A DNA stretch of 5,306 nucleotides from Propionibacteriaceae bacterium (lineage in GTDB: Bacteria; Actinomycetota; Actinomycetes; Propionibacteriales; Propionibacteriaceae): contig JAUNUL010000214.1 of assembly GCA_030538175.1 (NCBI GenBank), positions 1-5,306 of the forward strand, written 5' to 3'. Positions 1-5,305 of this stretch are shown piece by piece. How positions within the stretch are numbered: position 1 is the stretch's first letter; the number at the start of each line of letters is the position of its first letter. The notes under the pieces are model-generated. The model had not been told where the DNA came from. It made no database searches and worked only from the letters and a program-made list of their open reading frames with translations. The position numbers were made by a program, and so were the translations under genes.

Positions 1-624
1 CGAATACAGCGCGAAGTCAGGGCGGATCAACGGGCCGAGGCCGATCAGGAACGCTGGCCACAGCGGCCACCAGGCGGGGCTCCTGCGCCCTTGTTCGTAC
101 GCCACCGCCCGGGCGGCCAGCATCCAGAAACAGCCGCCCAGCCAGGCGAACGAGAGCCCGGTCTCCAACCCCGAGGTGGCAAAATCCCACATCGGGGGGA
201 GGGCGGCGACGGCGAGCATGCCGACGGGGACATACATGACGGGGCGGCGGCCCCGGGACAGCCGACCGGCGCCCAGGCTGGCAAACGTCATCCCGGCGAT
301 CGTCAGGATCCACCCGACGGCGGCCCCCGTGACCTGCGGCTCCACCGACGGCAACAGATAGGCCCCGGCGAGCAGGATTCCGAACCAGAGCGTCGATGTC
401 GTGACCTCGACCCGTTCGCCCATGTTGTAGACGGGGCCGTTGCCGGCGAGCACCTGCTCGACGACGCGGATGTTGATCCAGCCGTCGTCGGAGATCCAGC
501 GCTGATGCCAGCCGAGCAGGGCGACCATGAGGATTGGCGCAGCACAGGCGGCGTTGGTCGGCGTGAACACCATGCCCAGGGCCGTGCGCGCGCGGGCCAC
601 GTGGGGTGTCCAGCCAGACGACAT
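1..624 (-). CDS. AftB-like GT-C membrane arabinosyltransferase, N-terminal part (C-terminus cut by window edge)
   Basis: The reading frame is open from ATG at 624 to the left edge, giving 208 codons and no stop. The protein starts with a short Arg-containing tail and a first membrane helix (about residues 27-40). Next comes an extracytoplasmic loop with the Asp pair D46-D47 (ISDDGWINIRVV) and the stretch AGNGPVYNMGERVE (60-73). This is the GT-C arrangement in which an acidic pair after helix 1 serves the polyprenyl-phosphate-sugar donor. RGRRPVM (124-130) and DFATSGLETGL (147-157) match what I recall of mycobacterial AftB, the enzyme adding terminal beta-1,2-arabinofuranose to arabinogalactan and lipoarabinomannan. 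Relatives are often labelled ZomB in databases. Further hydrophobic segments lie near 81-92, 101-119, 130-142, 157-171 and 187-200. AftB is roughly 600 residues or more, so about a third is present. No Shine-Dalgarno lies near the start; a leaderless transcript is likely. The family call is fairly firm; arabinose as the sugar is inferred. Confidence 0.78.
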   Translation of the reverse strand, partial: MSSGWTPHVARARTALGMVFTPTNAACAAPILMVALLGWHQRWISDDGWINIRVVEQVLAGNGPVYNMGERVEVTTSTLWFGILLAGAYLLPSVEPQVTGAAVGWILTIAGMTFASLGAGRLSRGRRPVMYVPVGMLAVAALPPMWDFATSGLETGLSFAWLGGCFWMLAARAVAYEQGRRSPAWWPLWPAFLIGLGPLIRPDFALYS

Positions 625-631
625 GGCGGTT

Positions 632-637
632 ATCGTA
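632..637 (-). promoter_or_regulatory. Putative -10 element for a leaderless transcript of the AftB-like gene
   Basis: On the minus strand the hexamer TACGAT (637 to 632) matches the TANNNT form of an actinobacterial -10 box. It is followed by exactly 7 nt and then the ATG at 624. That spacing would place the transcript start on or next to the A of the start codon. Leaderless mRNAs with this geometry are common in Actinobacteria. The only SD-like GAGG lies more than 20 nt upstream of the ATG, too far to be used. No convincing -35 box was seen. Confidence 0.45.
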
Positions 638-638
638 G

Positions 639-653
639 GTGAGAGATCCTCAC
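639..653. repeat. Inverted repeat GTGAG-N5-CTCAC in the divergent promoter region
   Basis: Two perfect 5-bp arms (639-643 and 649-653) are separated by 5 nt. If the -10 box at 637-632 is real, the repeat lies immediately upstream of it, in the -35/-10 spacer of the leftward promoter, where a repressor or MerR-type activator could bind. Arms this short occur by chance, so the regulatory reading is tentative. Confidence 0.3.
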
Positions 654-701
654 ATCGGTCCTGAGAGCAATACGGGCGAACGGCACTGAAGCCCGAAGCG
701 C

Positions 702-707
702 TAATGT
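702..707 (+). promoter_or_regulatory. Weak -10-like hexamer upstream of the rhodanese operon
   Basis: TAATGT fits the loose TANNNT -10 pattern and would start a transcript near 713-715, leaving a leader of about 25 nt with the ribosome site before the GTG at 738. No recognisable -35 box lies 16-18 nt upstream. This is the best candidate seen for the promoter of the three-gene operon, but it is weak. Confidence 0.25.
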
Positions 708-715
708 GCTAGCAC
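706..715. promoter_or_regulatory. Perfect 10-bp palindrome, candidate operator
   Basis: GTGCTAGCAC is a perfect palindrome with no spacer. It overlaps the end of the candidate -10 box at 702-707 and the predicted transcript start, which is a classic repressor position. I do not recognise it as the box of a named regulator. No regulator gene is visible in the window. Confidence 0.35.
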
Positions 716-726
716 GGCTGCAGGGT

Positions 727-733
727 GAGGGGG
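727..733 (+). promoter_or_regulatory. Ribosome binding site deciding the GTG start of the rhodanese gene
   Basis: A purine run beginning GAGGGGG lies 4-7 nt before the GTG at 738, depending on which part pairs with 16S rRNA. It supports this GTG over any other start in the frame. Confidence 0.6.
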
Positions 734-737
734 AGCA

Positions 738-1055
738 GTGCAGGAAGTCACGATCGCCGACTTGGCGGCGGCCCGTCTGACCGGTGCTGTGGTCGTCGAT
801 GTTCGCGAAACCGACGAATATGTCGAGGCGCATGTGCCGGGCGCGATCCACATTCCGCTGGGTCTGTTGCCGCATCGCCTCGACGAGGTTCCCGATGGTG
901 AACCCGTCTATGTGATCTGTCACAGCGGTGTCCGCAGCCAATACGGAGCCCAGGTGCTGGCTGCTGCCGGCCGGACGGCCCTCTCCGTTGCGGGTGGGAC
1001 ATCGGCTTGGATCCATGCGCGCCACCCCGTGCAGACCGGTGTTGAAAGAGGTTGA
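738..1055 (+). CDS. Single-domain rhodanese-like sulfurtransferase
   Basis: A 105-residue protein consisting of one rhodanese domain, the usual size for stand-alone members (GlpE/PspE type). The domain landmarks appear in order: VVVDVRETDEY (18-28), HVPGAIHIPLG (32-42), then the active-site loop CHSGVRS (61-67) with the catalytic Cys61. GGTSAW (86-91) is the conserved C-terminal motif. The six-residue loop after the active-site Cys is the length seen in sulfurtransferases rather than in Cdc25-like phosphatases. There is no signal peptide or membrane segment, so it should be cytosolic. Such enzymes carry sulfane sulfur as a Cys persulfide; the donor and acceptor cannot be read from sequence. 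It is the first gene of a compact operon: its TGA is followed by a single nucleotide before the GTG of the aldolase gene, and the aldolase ribosome site lies inside its last codons. Confidence 0.9.
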   Translation: MQEVTIADLAAARLTGAVVVDVRETDEYVEAHVPGAIHIPLGLLPHRLDEVPDGEPVYVICHSGVRSQYGAQVLAAAGRTALSVAGGTSAWIHARHPVQTGVERG

Positions 1056-1056
1056 T

Positions 1057-1821
1057 GTGAACAACTCCAGGGTCCAAAAAGCTTGGGACGATGGGCGACC
1101 CGCGCGGGGCGCCTTCCTCTTCACCCGTCTCGATCCCGTGGTCATCGAGTCGATTGCTCCACTGTTCGACTATCTCGTGGTCGATATGCAGCACGGGCTG
1201 TGGGATCACCACATGATGATCAACGCGATCCGCTCGATGCAGCCGGGTGGTGCGATGGCGATCGTCCGCGTCCCGTCACTCGACAAGGGTCTGATCGGCC
1301 GGGCACTGGATGCCGGCGCCATGGGCATCATTGTGCCGGGCGTCGAGAGCGCCGAACAGGTGCGGGCCGCGGTGACCGCCTGCCGCTATGTCCCGGGCGG
1401 TGAGCGCTCCTATGGCCCGATCGGGGCGATGGTCCGCTATGGCCTGGACTATGTCGACACCGCCAACGACCGGGTGCTCGTGATTCCCATGATCGAGACG
1501 AAGATCGGCCTCGACCGTGCCGACGAGATCTGTGCGGTCCCCGGTGTAGATGCGATCTATGTCGGGCCGTTCGACCTGTCGATCAGCTTGGGTGGGCAGC
1601 CGACCAAGGCGGCTGTCGACGCGCTCGGGCCGACGTTGGAGCGGGTCGCGAAAGTCGCCCGCAAGCATGGCGTGGTGGCTGGCATCCATGGCACGGTGAA
1701 CCCCTGCGAGACCTACCACGCCATGGGCTTCGAGCTCATCACCGTGGTGACCGACTTCGACATCCTCACCTATGGCTTCCGCCGCGCGGCGGGGGTCGCG
1801 GAGGGGGAGACGGGATACTGA
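1057..1821 (+). CDS. HpcH/HpaI-family class II aldolase
   Basis: A 254-residue protein, the normal size for this TIM-barrel family of metal-dependent pyruvate aldolases, whose members cleave 4-hydroxy-2-keto acids or 2-keto-3-deoxy sugar acids to pyruvate plus an aldehyde. Landmarks line up with HpaI: VVDMQHGLW with His46 (HpaI His45), VRVP with Arg71 (HpaI Arg70), and the GIIVPGVESAEQ stretch (90-101). The metal ligands are Glu147 in MIETK and Asp173 in VGPFDLS (HpaI Glu149 and Asp175). All catalytic residues are present. GTG at 1057 is chosen because AAAGAGG (1045-1051) sits 5 nt before it; the frame runs open to 928, but that would overlap the rhodanese gene and gives a non-family N-terminus. 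It is coupled 1 nt downstream of the rhodanese and 1 nt upstream of the PfkB kinase. The true substrate is unknown; 2-keto-3-deoxyglucarate-type or hydroxyketoheptanedioate-type activities are both possible. Confidence 0.92.
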   Translation: MNNSRVQKAWDDGRPARGAFLFTRLDPVVIESIAPLFDYLVVDMQHGLWDHHMMINAIRSMQPGGAMAIVRVPSLDKGLIGRALDAGAMGIIVPGVESAEQVRAAVTACRYVPGGERSYGPIGAMVRYGLDYVDTANDRVLVIPMIETKIGLDRADEICAVPGVDAIYVGPFDLSISLGGQPTKAAVDALGPTLERVAKVARKHGVVAGIHGTVNPCETYHAMGFELITVVTDFDILTYGFRRAAGVAEGETGY

Positions 1822-1822
1822 G

Positions 1823-2824
1823 ATGACCGAGCGTCGTCAGCCCCGCGTGTTGTGCGTGGGACTTGTCACGCTCGACGTCGTCCAGACCGTTGACCGGTTG
1901 CCGACCAGCAACGTCAAACAGCAGGCCCTCGGGCTGTCCGTGGACTTCGGCGGTCCCGCCGCGAATGCCGCAGGTGTGGTGGCCGGTCTGGGCGGAGACG
2001 TTCGACTGCTCACCGCGCTCGGGGCCAGCCCCGCCGCTGGGGCCGTTCGGGGCTATCTGAAGCAGGCAGGCGTCGAGACCCTCGATCTCGCTCGACCCGG
2101 CGTCCAGCAGGCCTTCGCAGTATCGACCGTCCTGGTCGAACAGGCGACCGGCGATCGGGCGGTCGTCTCCACGAACGCGGGGGACGAACGCGTCACCACG
2201 GTGGGCGAAGAGTCCGCCCCGGAAGGCGCCGAGGCCGAAACCGACGAGGACTTGATCGACCAGGTCACCTGGGCGGATGTCGTGCTGGTCGACGGGCACC
2301 ACATGTCCCTCGGTCTGGCCGTGGTGCGGGCCGCGCGGGCGGTGGGGACGCCGGTCGTCTTCGACGGCGGATCCTGGAAGCCCCGCACACAGGAGTTGCT
2401 GCGGTTGGTCGATGTCGCGGTCGTGTCCGACGATTTCGCTGCCCCCAGCGGGACAGTTACCGACCTGATGCGGTCGGCCGGTGTGCCCGCCTTCGGCCAG
2501 TCGCGCGGCCACCTGCCCTGGACCCTGGAGGTGGGCACCGAGCAGCACGTGATCAACGTCCAGGCAGTGCCGCCGGCAGAGATGGTCGACACGCTCGGGG
2601 CCGGTGACGTGCTGCACGGGGCGTTGGCGTACTCCTTGGCGAGCGCTCGGCTGCAGGTTGGTGCAGAAACGCGCGGGCTTGAGGGCGTGGACATTGTGGC
2701 CGCTGCCCGGTTCGCCAGCGAGAAGGCCTCGCTGTCCTGCCGCTCGGCCGGCGCTCGCGGTTGGTTGGATCAATCCAGGGGTCGGAGATACCGCGGATCG
2801 AGGCCCCCGCGGCCGGTTGGGTGA
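1823..2824 (+). CDS. PfkB-family (ribokinase-like) carbohydrate kinase
   Basis: A 333-residue cytosolic sugar kinase that should transfer the ATP gamma-phosphate to a sugar or sugar-acid hydroxyl. The N-terminal part has the sugar-binding signature FGGPAANAAGVVAGLGG (42-58). The PfkB signature 2 is DTLGAGDVLHGAL (256-268), with anion hole GAGD (259-262) and catalytic base Asp262. The middle (VVLVDGHHMSLGLAV, 153-167; VVFDGGSWKP, 178-187) resembles an actinobacterial PfkB group loosely similar to YihV. The specific substrate is not assigned. ATG at 1823 lies 1 nt after the aldolase stop, with a GGGGGAGA purine stretch upstream; an upstream start at 1772 lies inside the aldolase gene. An Asp/Glu-rich insert (129-146) probably forms a surface loop. 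The tail after WLD (residues 317-333) is Arg/Pro-rich and uses AGG, AGA and GGA codons unlike the rest of the gene, so it may be a recent extension. It pairs naturally with the aldolase in one pathway. Confidence 0.9.
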   Translation: MTERRQPRVLCVGLVTLDVVQTVDRLPTSNVKQQALGLSVDFGGPAANAAGVVAGLGGDVRLLTALGASPAAGAVRGYLKQAGVETLDLARPGVQQAFAVSTVLVEQATGDRAVVSTNAGDERVTTVGEESAPEGAEAETDEDLIDQVTWADVVLVDGHHMSLGLAVVRAARAVGTPVVFDGGSWKPRTQELLRLVDVAVVSDDFAAPSGTVTDLMRSAGVPAFGQSRGHLPWTLEVGTEQHVINVQAVPPAEMVDTLGAGDVLHGALAYSLASARLQVGAETRGLEGVDIVAAARFASEKASLSCRSAGARGWLDQSRGRRYRGSRPPRPVG

Positions 2825-2828
2825 AACA

Positions 2829-2843
2829 GGGATCCGATATCCC
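2829..2843. repeat. Short inverted repeat after the kinase gene
   Basis: GGGAT (2829-2833) and ATCCC (2839-2843) flank 5 nt, beginning 4 nt after the kinase stop. A 5-bp stem with no T-run behind it is too weak to call a terminator. It could be a weak transcript end or an operator for the acyltransferase gene in the 108-nt gap 2825-2932. No clear promoter was found in that gap, so read-through from the operon is possible. Confidence 0.25.
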
Positions 2844-2920
2844 GCCGCTCCCGACCTATGGTTGCCTGTTACGACCGGGCAGCATCATCGACCCCGGCCC
2901 GGTCCAGCCGGACACCAGAC

Positions 2921-2926
2921 AAGGAG
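2921..2926 (+). promoter_or_regulatory. Strong Shine-Dalgarno pointing to a CTG start
   Basis: AAGGAG is a perfect anti-16S match and is followed by exactly 6 nt and then CTG (2933-2935). No ATG, GTG or TTG in the acyltransferase frame lies within reach of it. The next in-frame ATG upstream (2858) has no ribosome site. The residues after CTG (TETTAQ...) read like a normal actinobacterial N-terminus. Confidence 0.65.
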
Positions 2927-2932
2927 CGAGCA

Positions 2933-4984
2933 CTGACCGAGACGACCGCACAGGGACGCGTTCCGGAGCCCGCGACGGCTCCGGCAGTCAAGCGACCCCC
3001 GCACCGCAAGGACATTCACGGTCTGCGCGGGCTCGGGATCGTGATGGTTGTCGCGTACCACCTGTGGACCAACGGCCGTGTCTCCGGCGGTGTGGACGTC
3101 TTCCTGATCATCTCGGCGTACCTGATGACCGCCTCCATGGTCCGCAAAGGCCGCGCGTTCCGGGTGGTGACGTTCCTGATCCAGCGGTTCCGGCGGTTGG
3201 TGCCGCAGGCAGCCATCGTCATCGCCGCCACGCTTGCGGTCGGCTGGTTCTTCCTGCCGCCCACGCGGCAGCCGACCCTGATGCATCACGCCCAGAGCTC
3301 GCTGTTCTATGTCGAGAACTGGACGCTGATCGAGCAGGCGGTCAACTACACGGCGGTCGACCCCGGTGGGGTGAGCCCGTTCCAGCACTTCTGGTCGCTG
3401 TCGATCCAGGGCCAGGTCTTCGTCGTCTGGCCGCTGTTGTTCGTGGCGTGCCTGTTCGTGGCCTCGTTGATCCGGGCTCGGCTCCGACTGACCCTGGCCG
3501 TCGTGTTCGGTGCGATCACGATCGCCTCGTTCGTGTACGCCCAGTTCGCGATCGCCGCCGACCGCTCGTCGGCGTACTTCAACACGTTCGCGCGGGTCTG
3601 GGAATTCTCACTGGCCGCGCTGCTGGCCTTGATCCCGCGGATGACGATGCCGCGCAAGGTCGCCATTCCGATGGGCTGGGCCGGGCTCGCGGCAGTCGTG
3701 GCGACCGGGTTCCTGGTCGGGCGGGAGCCCTTCCCTGGGCCGGTCGCGCTCCTGCCGGCGCTTGGGGCCGCCGCCGTGATGATCGCGGACCTGGACTCGA
3801 ACGACAAGCGGGATGCGGCGTACTGGCTGTCGCAGCGGCCGGTCACGTTCATCGCCAACCGGGCCTACGGCCTGTATCTGTGGCACTGGCCGGTGTATGC
3901 GTACTTCATGGCGCTCACCGCCACCGAAACCACGCGCCTCGGCATCCCGGGCAGTGTCTTTGTGCTGGTGGTTTCGCTGCTGCTCGCCGACCTGTCGACC
4001 CGGCTGGTCGAGCGCCGCTTCCACCGCCTCGACGTCCTGACCTCGAAGCGGGGTGCCCTGTCAGCGATCGCTGTCTTCGTCATCATCGTCGTCGGCCTGG
4101 TCGAAGGCATGACGCGGATCCTTGACGACGATGTAGCCCGGACCGCCGCCGGGGAGAACCCGGGCGCCCAGGCGGTCACGCCGGGTGCACCGGCCACCCC
4201 CACGACGACGGCCACGGCACCCGTCCGCGGTGCCGCGCCCGGTGACTCGGTGGTCGCCAACGACTGGCCGCACACCACCGCACGCTGCACGCTCGAGGAG
4301 ATGCCACCGGTGTTCCCCGGCGGGAACTGCTATGAGATCCGCCCCGACCGCGAACCGACCCGCACGGTCGTCCTCATCGGCGACTCCCACTCCTGGCAGT
4401 GGTCGACGATCCTCGTGCCCATGGCGATCGAGCGTGGCTGGCACCTGATCATGCCGAACCAGCCCCGCTGCCGGATCACCCTGCCGAACCCGTGGAGCAA
4501 CGAGGACTGCCTCGAATACAGCCGGCAGATGGTCGACTGGATCGTGACCCACCGACCCGATCAGGTCATCACGGTAGGCAGCCGCGCCCAGGCGGCTGGG
4601 CCGGAGCTCGAGGTCGAGACGTACGCCGACGCCATCCGCCCCGTCGCCGACGCCGGCATCCAAGTCGTCAACATCCGCGACAACCCACGGTGGACGTTCA
4701 ACATGCCCGACTGTGTCCAGCGCTGGGGGGTGGCCAGCCCGCGATGCACGGCCACGCGACACGAAAAGCTGGCCGACGAGTGGCCGCGCGAGACACTCGC
4801 CGACCTGCCGAACATGGCCTATCTCGACTTCACCGAACTGCTCTGTCCGGGTGGCCCCGACGCGCTCTGCCCGGGGGTGCTGGGGAACGTGTATGTCTAT
4901 ATGGACGACAACCACATCTCCCGCACGTACGCCCTGACCATGCGCGAGGAGTTCGAACTCCAGTGGGACGCGGCGGTCCGCTAG
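2933..4984 (+). CDS. OatA-like membrane O-acyltransferase: AT3 (Acyl_transf_3) domain fused to SGNH domain
   Basis: Read from CTG 2933 the protein has 683 residues; ATG 2858 would add 25 residues of low-complexity sequence. The AT3 domain (about 25-360, ten hydrophobic segments) has DIHGLRG (27-33), the likely catalytic His43 in AYHLW, GGVDVFLIISAYL (52-64), HFWSLSIQGQ (152-161) and LYLWHWP (314-320). An eleventh helix (375-392) and an Ala/Pro/Thr-rich linker (about 400-440) lead to an extracytoplasmic SGNH domain. That domain holds the block I nucleophile Ser485 in GDSHSW and the Asp658/His661 pair in DDNHIS. The known role of this architecture is to pass acyl groups, usually acetyl from acetyl-CoA, across the membrane onto peptidoglycan, wall polysaccharide or glycolipid. 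The SGNH part has eight Cys in four close pairs (452/466, 513/526, 594/605, 638/646), fitting disulfides outside the cell. Motif variants relative to the usual FFVISGYL and SLAVEEQ forms are Leu58, Ala62 and Gln159. The acceptor is unknown. Confidence 0.93.
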   Translation: MTETTAQGRVPEPATAPAVKRPPHRKDIHGLRGLGIVMVVAYHLWTNGRVSGGVDVFLIISAYLMTASMVRKGRAFRVVTFLIQRFRRLVPQAAIVIAATLAVGWFFLPPTRQPTLMHHAQSSLFYVENWTLIEQAVNYTAVDPGGVSPFQHFWSLSIQGQVFVVWPLLFVACLFVASLIRARLRLTLAVVFGAITIASFVYAQFAIAADRSSAYFNTFARVWEFSLAALLALIPRMTMPRKVAIPMGWAGLAAVVATGFLVGREPFPGPVALLPALGAAAVMIADLDSNDKRDAAYWLSQRPVTFIANRAYGLYLWHWPVYAYFMALTATETTRLGIPGSVFVLVVSLLLADLSTRLVERRFHRLDVLTSKRGALSAIAVFVIIVVGLVEGMTRILDDDVARTAAGENPGAQAVTPGAPATPTTTATAPVRGAAPGDSVVANDWPHTTARCTLEEMPPVFPGGNCYEIRPDREPTRTVVLIGDSHSWQWSTILVPMAIERGWHLIMPNQPRCRITLPNPWSNEDCLEYSRQMVDWIVTHRPDQVITVGSRAQAAGPELEVETYADAIRPVADAGIQVVNIRDNPRWTFNMPDCVQRWGVASPRCTATRHEKLADEWPRETLADLPNMAYLDFTELLCPGGPDALCPGVLGNVYVYMDDNHISRTYALTMREEFELQWDAAVR

Positions 4985-5021
4985 AACCCATCTTGTTCGC
5001 TGGGGCTCAGCCGCCCATCAG

Positions 5022-5069
5022 CTAGCCGCCGGCCTTGCGGCGACTGTTCTGTTAGCCGCCGGCCTTGCG
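5022..5069. repeat. Direct repeat of the DUF5302 gene's 3' end including its stop
   Basis: The 17-mer TAGCCGCCGGCCTTGCG occurs at 5023-5039 and again at 5053-5069, an offset of exactly 30 bp. On the minus strand the inner copy encodes the last codons and stop of the DUF5302 gene (RRKAGG-TAA). The outer copy, in the same frame, reads RRKAGG-TAG after only QNS following the first stop. A shorter third match, GCCGCCGGCCT, starts at 5085, again 30 bp further, inside the gene (codons for QAGG). Confidence 0.75.
5027..5042. terminator. Possible bidirectional hairpin between convergent genes
   Basis: CGCCG (5027-5031) can pair with CGGCG (5038-5042) around a 6-nt loop, in the 67-bp gap between the converging acyltransferase and DUF5302 genes. 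On the plus strand it is followed by ACTGTTCTGTT, a partly T-rich stretch. No real poly-T run exists on either side, so this is at best a weak intrinsic terminator. It coincides with the outer copy of the direct repeat. Confidence 0.35.
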
Positions 5070-5261
5070 ACGGAATTCACGCCGGCCGCCGGCCTGGCCA
5101 TGCGCCTTGCCGCCACCGTCGCGATGGTGGTCGCTGCGACCGTGCGGCTGCTGGCCGCCACCACGCTTGCGCTCCAGGGCTTGGCGCATCGCTTCCTTGG
5201 GATCCAGGGCCTCCTGGGTGTCCTGGGGTTCAGCGGCGTCCGGTGCGTCTGAAGTACTCAT
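5052..5261 (-). CDS. DUF5302 family small protein
   Basis: A 69-residue hydrophilic protein with no known function. ATG at 5261 is preferred because AGGGTGG precedes it at good spacing; a TTG at 5294 in the same frame would add 11 residues. Residues 1-24 are acidic (many Asp/Glu). Residues 21-33 (PKEAMRQALERKR) look like a short amphipathic helix, and the rest is Gly/His/Arg-rich and probably disordered, with His at 40, 45, 46 and 54. The end, REFRRKAGG (61-69), matches the conserved C-terminal REFRRKSG-type motif that I associate with actinobacterial DUF5302 proteins, together with the ALERK helix. The family assignment comes from this recalled pattern. It is transcribed towards the acyltransferase gene and shares no operon with anything in the window. 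Its 3' end is repeated just beyond the stop. Confidence 0.82.
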   Translation of the reverse strand: MSTSDAPDAAEPQDTQEALDPKEAMRQALERKRGGGQQPHGRSDHHRDGGGKAHGQAGGRREFRRKAGG

Positions 5262-5299
5262 GAGCCCACCCTGACACATCGGCGCGACCGGCAAAAGGG

Positions 5300-5305
5300 A
5301 TTATG
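5300..5305 (-). promoter_or_regulatory. Putative -10 element of the DUF5302 gene
   Basis: On the minus strand CATAAT (5305 to 5300) matches the TATAAT consensus in five of six positions. It would give a transcript start near 5290 and a leader of about 30 nt containing the AGGGTGG ribosome site. The -35 region falls beyond the window. Confidence 0.45.

Noticed and set aside
91..642. Long plus-strand open frame opposite the AftB-like gene
   Set aside because: Its translation is a Gly/Pro/Arg/Asp-rich, low-complexity product typical of antisense frames in high-G+C DNA. The opposite strand has clear membrane-protein and family motifs.
928..1056. Upstream extension of the aldolase frame to a start at 928
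   Set aside because: It would overlap most of the second half of the rhodanese gene, and the extra residues do not belong to the family. The GTG at 1057 has a well-spaced ribosome site.
1772..1822. Upstream extension of the kinase frame into the aldolase gene
   Set aside because: The added residues are Arg-rich shadow sequence. ATG 1823 directly follows the aldolase stop and starts the normal PfkB N-terminus.
1766..2773. 335-codon minus-strand open frame across the kinase gene
   Set aside because: It is antisense to a kinase with intact PfkB signatures, shows no recognisable domain and has the composition of a shadow frame.
2766..2777. Inverted repeat TGGAT-CA-ATCCA near the kinase 3' end
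   Set aside because: Its arms are 5 bp with a 2-nt loop and it lies inside the coding region with no T-run. It is probably chance.
2857..2862. TATGGT as a -10 box for the acyltransferase gene
   Set aside because: There is no -35-like hexamer at 16-18 nt and no extended -10 motif. A TANNNT match alone is expected by chance.
2761..4125. 454-codon plus-strand open frame overlapping the acyltransferase in another frame
   Set aside because: The translation is Arg/Gly/Pro-rich without membrane helices or motifs, while the overlapping frame encodes a full AT3 domain.
4150..4255. Possible simple-sequence repeat in the acyltransferase
   Set aside because: It is the Ala/Pro/Thr-rich interdomain linker written in G/C-rich codons, with no regular repeat unit.
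4061..4915. 284-codon minus-strand open frame opposite the SGNH domain
   Set aside because: It mirrors the codon structure of the sense gene, has no ribosome site or family motif, and the sense strand carries conserved catalytic residues.
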